The position numbers and the translations under genes are program-made. The notes under the pieces are model-generated. The model was not told the origin of the DNA. It saw only the letters and a program-made list of their open reading frames with translations, and did no database searches. A DNA stretch of 64,000 nucleotides from Planctomycetota bacterium. Its GTDB lineage: Bacteria; Planctomycetota; Phycisphaerae; UBA1845; PWPN01. This document shows, in pieces, positions 61,729-64,000 of this stretch; positions within the stretch are counted from its first letter, which is position 1; every line of letters starts with the position of its first letter. The stretch is taken from positions 1-64,000 of the forward strand of contig JAKLEZ010000016.1 of the NCBI GenBank assembly GCA_022711465.1, given 5' to 3'.

Positions 61729-62727
61729 TCACAGCAGCTCCGCGATCTGGATCGCGTTCAGGGCGGCGCCTTTGCGGAGCTGGTCACCGCTGACGAAGAG
61801 GTCGATGCCCCGGCCGTCGGGCTGGCTGATGTCCTGGCGGATGCGGCCGACGAGCACGTCGTCGCCGTCGCTGGAGTCGATCGGCATCGGGAAGTAGTTC
61901 TTCTCGCGATCGTCCACGATGCGCGTGCCGGGGGCCGAGCGGAGCGTTTCGAAGACCTGCTTCTCGGTCACCGGCCTGGCGAAGGTGATGTTGATCGCTT
62001 CGGAGTGGGCCCGCGGCACGGGGACGCGAACGCAGGTCGCGGAGACCTGGATCCTGTCGCAGTGGAACATCTTGCGGGTCTCGTTGACCATTTTCATCTC
62101 TTCCTCGTTGTAGCCATTGGCGGTGATCTTCGAGTTATGGCTGAAGAGATTGAACGCGATCCGGTGGGGCAGGACTCGGGGCGTGACCTTCTTGCCGGCC
62201 AGCAGATCGCGGCTCTGCTCCTCGAGTTCGAGCATGGCCTGATAGCCGGCCCCGCTGGCCGCCTGGTAGGTGCTCACCACCAGCCGCTCGATCGGGCAGA
62301 GCTTGTGCAGGGGCCAAACGGGGACGACCATGATGATGGTCGAGCAGTTGGGGTTGGCGATGATTCCCTTGTGCTTCCTGATGTCTTCGGGGTTGACCTC
62401 GGGGACGACGAGGGGGACGTTCGGATCCATGCGGAACGCCGAGGAGTTGTCCACGACCACGGTGCCGGCCTGGGCGGCGATAGGGGCGAACTTGCGGCTG
62501 ATGAAAGCCCCGGCGGAGAAGAGGGCGATATCGACGCCTTTGAAGCTGGTCTCGGTCAATTCAGCCACCGTGTGCGGTTCGCCCTTGAAGGCAATTGTCT
62601 TGCCCGCGGACCGGGCCGACGCGAGGAAGGTCATCTTCTTGCAGGCGAACTTCCTCTGCTCAAGGACGCGAATGAACTCCTGCCCCACCGCACCGGTGGC
62701 GCCCACAACCGCGACATGACCAGCCAT
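61729..62727 (-). CDS. asd: Aspartate-semialdehyde dehydrogenase
   Basis: A 332-residue NADPH enzyme that makes aspartate semialdehyde, the branch point to Lys/diaminopimelate, Met and Thr. NADP-binding AVVGATGAVGQEFIRVLEQR is at the N-terminus. The active-site Cys is in GIIANPNCSTI, substrate-binding YQAASGAGYQAM and GYNEEEMKMVNETRKMF follow, and RVPVPRAHSEAI is near the C-terminus. Length fits the family (about 335-345). ATG 62727 is about 11 bases after an AGGAG. Together with asnA nearby it points to aspartate-derived amino-acid synthesis, though on the opposite strand. Confidence 0.95.
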   Translation of the reverse strand: MAGHVAVVGATGAVGQEFIRVLEQRKFACKKMTFLASARSAGKTIAFKGEPHTVAELTETSFKGVDIALFSAGAFISRKFAPIAAQAGTVVVDNSSAFRMDPNVPLVVPEVNPEDIRKHKGIIANPNCSTIIMVVPVWPLHKLCPIERLVVSTYQAASGAGYQAMLELEEQSRDLLAGKKVTPRVLPHRIAFNLFSHNSKITANGYNEEEMKMVNETRKMFHCDRIQVSATCVRVPVPRAHSEAINITFARPVTEKQVFETLRSAPGTRIVDDREKNYFPMPIDSSDGDDVLVGRIRQDISQPDGRGIDLFVSGDQLRKGAALNAIQIAELL

Positions 62728-62968
62728 CTCGAAAGGACTCCTGAGTTGCGCCGGTCCGGGTCCCAAGTCCTGCCTGATTCGTCAGGTCACCTGTCTCAGG
62801 AATGCCCGAGCCCGACTGGCGCGCAGCGCGGTATTGTATTGGAATCTGCCGGTCGGGGCAATCGTTGGCGGAATCGGGTCGTGGCCTCGTGGTTCCGAGC
62901 CGTGTCGTGGTTCTGGTTCGGGGTTCTGCTGGGCGGCGGGCCTACTCGAGATCCCAGTTGTGGCTCGG

Positions 62969-64000
62969 TCACTTTGTCCGGCCGAAGAAGGCCTGGTTCC
63001 AGCGGAGCTGATTGCGCAGATCGCCCAGTCGGGTCGTGCCGTCGATGCGCACGCATTCGAGGCCGGCCATTTCCGCGAAGTCCTCGAAGCACTCGGTGGT
63101 GATTGCCTGGCTGAGCACGGTGTGGTGGGGTCCGCCGGCGTAGATCCACGCGGCCGCCGCGGTCTTCAGGTCGGGGCGGGGGATCCACATGGCCCGGGCC
63201 ACGGGCAGGCGGGGCATGGCCTGGTCCGATTCGACCGCATCGATCTCGTTGACCAGCAACCGGAAGCGGTCGCCGAGGTCGATCATGGCCATGTTGATGC
63301 CGGGTCCGGCGGGGGCGGTGAAGACCAGTCGGACGGGGTCGCCCTTCCCGCCGATCCCCAGGGCGTGAGATTCGCAGGATGGTTTGACGGCGGCCAGCGA
63401 GGGGCAGACCTCGAGCATGTGGGCGCCCAGCACCTTGGGTCCCGAGGGGTGCAGGTGGTAGGTGTAGTCCTCCATGAAGGATGTGCCGCCCTTGAGGCCG
63501 GTGGCCATGACTTTGACGGCGCGGAGGAGTGCGGCGGTCTTCCAGTCGCCCTCGGCGCCGAAGCCGTAGCCGGCCGCCATCAGCCGTTGGGCGGCGATGC
63601 CGGGCAGCTGGTCCAGCCCGTGGAGGTTCTCGAAGGTGTCGGTAAAGGCCTTGAAGCCGCCGGCGTCGAGGAAGGCCTTGAGGCCGAGCTCAGAGCGGGC
63701 GGCGTAGCGCAAGGCATCGCGTTTTGCCCCACCGGGACGAAGGGGTGTCTCCATCGTGTATTGGGTGTCGTACTCGGCGACGAGGCGATCGATGGCCGCG
63801 TCGGACACGTCCTTGATGTACTGGACCATGTCGCCGATGCCGTAGCCGTTGACTTCGACGCCGAGTCGGATCTGGGCCTCGACCTTGTCGCCCTCGGTCA
63901 CGGCGACCTGTCGCATGTTGTCACCGATGCGGGCGACCTTCAGGTTGCGCAGTTCGTGCAGGCCGGCGGCGGCCCGCTGCCAGACGGCGAGCCGGTCCTG
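62969..64000 (-). CDS. araA: L-arabinose isomerase, C-terminal part (cut by the window edge)
   Basis: The C-terminal 343 residues of an approximately 500-residue enzyme interconverting L-arabinose and L-ribulose. The readable part opens at the edge with KVARIGDNMRQVAVTEGDKVEAQ, the conserved GDNMR-VAVTEGDKVEA motif. It continues through AAGYGFGAEGDWKTAALLRAVKVMA (catalytic Glu in GAEGDWK) and GGTSFMEDYTYHL (Glu in FMEDY). GGPHHTVLSQAITTECFEDFAEMAGLECVRID lies near the end. The start codon lies beyond 64000. Suggests pentose use, in keeping with the glycan-degradation genes elsewhere. Confidence 0.93.
   Translation of the reverse strand, partial: QDRLAVWQRAAAGLHELRNLKVARIGDNMRQVAVTEGDKVEAQIRLGVEVNGYGIGDMVQYIKDVSDAAIDRLVAEYDTQYTMETPLRPGGAKRDALRYAARSELGLKAFLDAGGFKAFTDTFENLHGLDQLPGIAAQRLMAAGYGFGAEGDWKTAALLRAVKVMATGLKGGTSFMEDYTYHLHPSGPKVLGAHMLEVCPSLAAVKPSCESHALGIGGKGDPVRLVFTAPAGPGINMAMIDLGDRFRLLVNEIDAVESDQAMPRLPVARAMWIPRPDLKTAAAAWIYAGGPHHTVLSQAITTECFEDFAEMAGLECVRIDGTTRLGDLRNQLRWNQAFFGRTK

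Overview
High-GC bacterial chromosome segment. The gene content points to the Planctomycetota, probably a Phycisphaerae-like lineage; this is inferred from gene content, not from a phylogenetic marker. The clues are secreted LamG/BNR proteins ending in dockerin-like Ca-binding repeats, a type IV prepilin-like protein with an FTLIE cleavage site, an ECF sigma factor paired with a membrane anti-sigma-like protein, a GT3-type glycogen synthase and a REP-type (RAYT) transposase. Housekeeping genes are guaB, pheST, dnaE, ftsK, tdk, asnA, asd, aqpZ, tatA, tRNA-Lys and the end of araA.

Layout. 1-3.9 kb: accessory block with an ArdC-type antirestriction protein, a very acidic small protein and several unknown small genes. 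It ends at the 3' end of a tRNA-Lys(CTT) gene, as the edge of an integrated element would. 4.5-9.7 kb: sugar metabolism (TIM-barrel sugar isomerase/epimerase, GT3 glycogen synthase, membrane protein, secreted lactonase). 9.8-19 kb, minus strand: prepilin-like protein followed by three large secreted LamG/BNR proteins, two with dockerin-like tails. 19.3-23.2 kb, plus strand: a compact six-gene cassette opening with an ABC-type ATPase fused to a GNAT (Mu Mom-like) domain, followed by holin-like, lipoprotein, coiled-coil and winged-helix small genes. It looks like the lysis/early-morphogenesis end of a Mu-type prophage and is the most unusual part of the window. 23.3-29.4 kb, minus: tatA, lipoprotein, guaB, HDAC-like deacetylase, small membrane protein, ECF sigma/anti-sigma pair. 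29.7-33.6 kb, minus: polysaccharide export mini-cluster (ABC-2 permease, Wzt-like ATPase, GT2, methyltransferase). 33.9-38.1 kb: ftsK and aqpZ. 38.2-38.9 kb: frameshifted RAYT with inverted flanks. 39-46.7 kb, plus: NCS1-like permease, GT-C-like membrane protein, pheS-pheT. 46.9-50.5 kb: dnaE. 51-57.7 kb: large secreted dockerin-like protein, Gly/Arg-rich EF-hand protein, GH29-like fucosidase. 57.8-64 kb: small Ser/Gln-rich protein, tdk, asnA, methyltransferase, asd, araA (cut by the window edge).

Non-coding structure: recognisable -35/-10 promoters, three of which place transcription start at or next to the ATG (guaB, the HDAC-like gene, RAYT), suggesting leaderless mRNAs; a 90/94-bp MITE-like repeat present twice; a 24-bp tandem repeat running out of the ftsK stop; and GATC-centred palindromes on both sides of the polysaccharide cluster.
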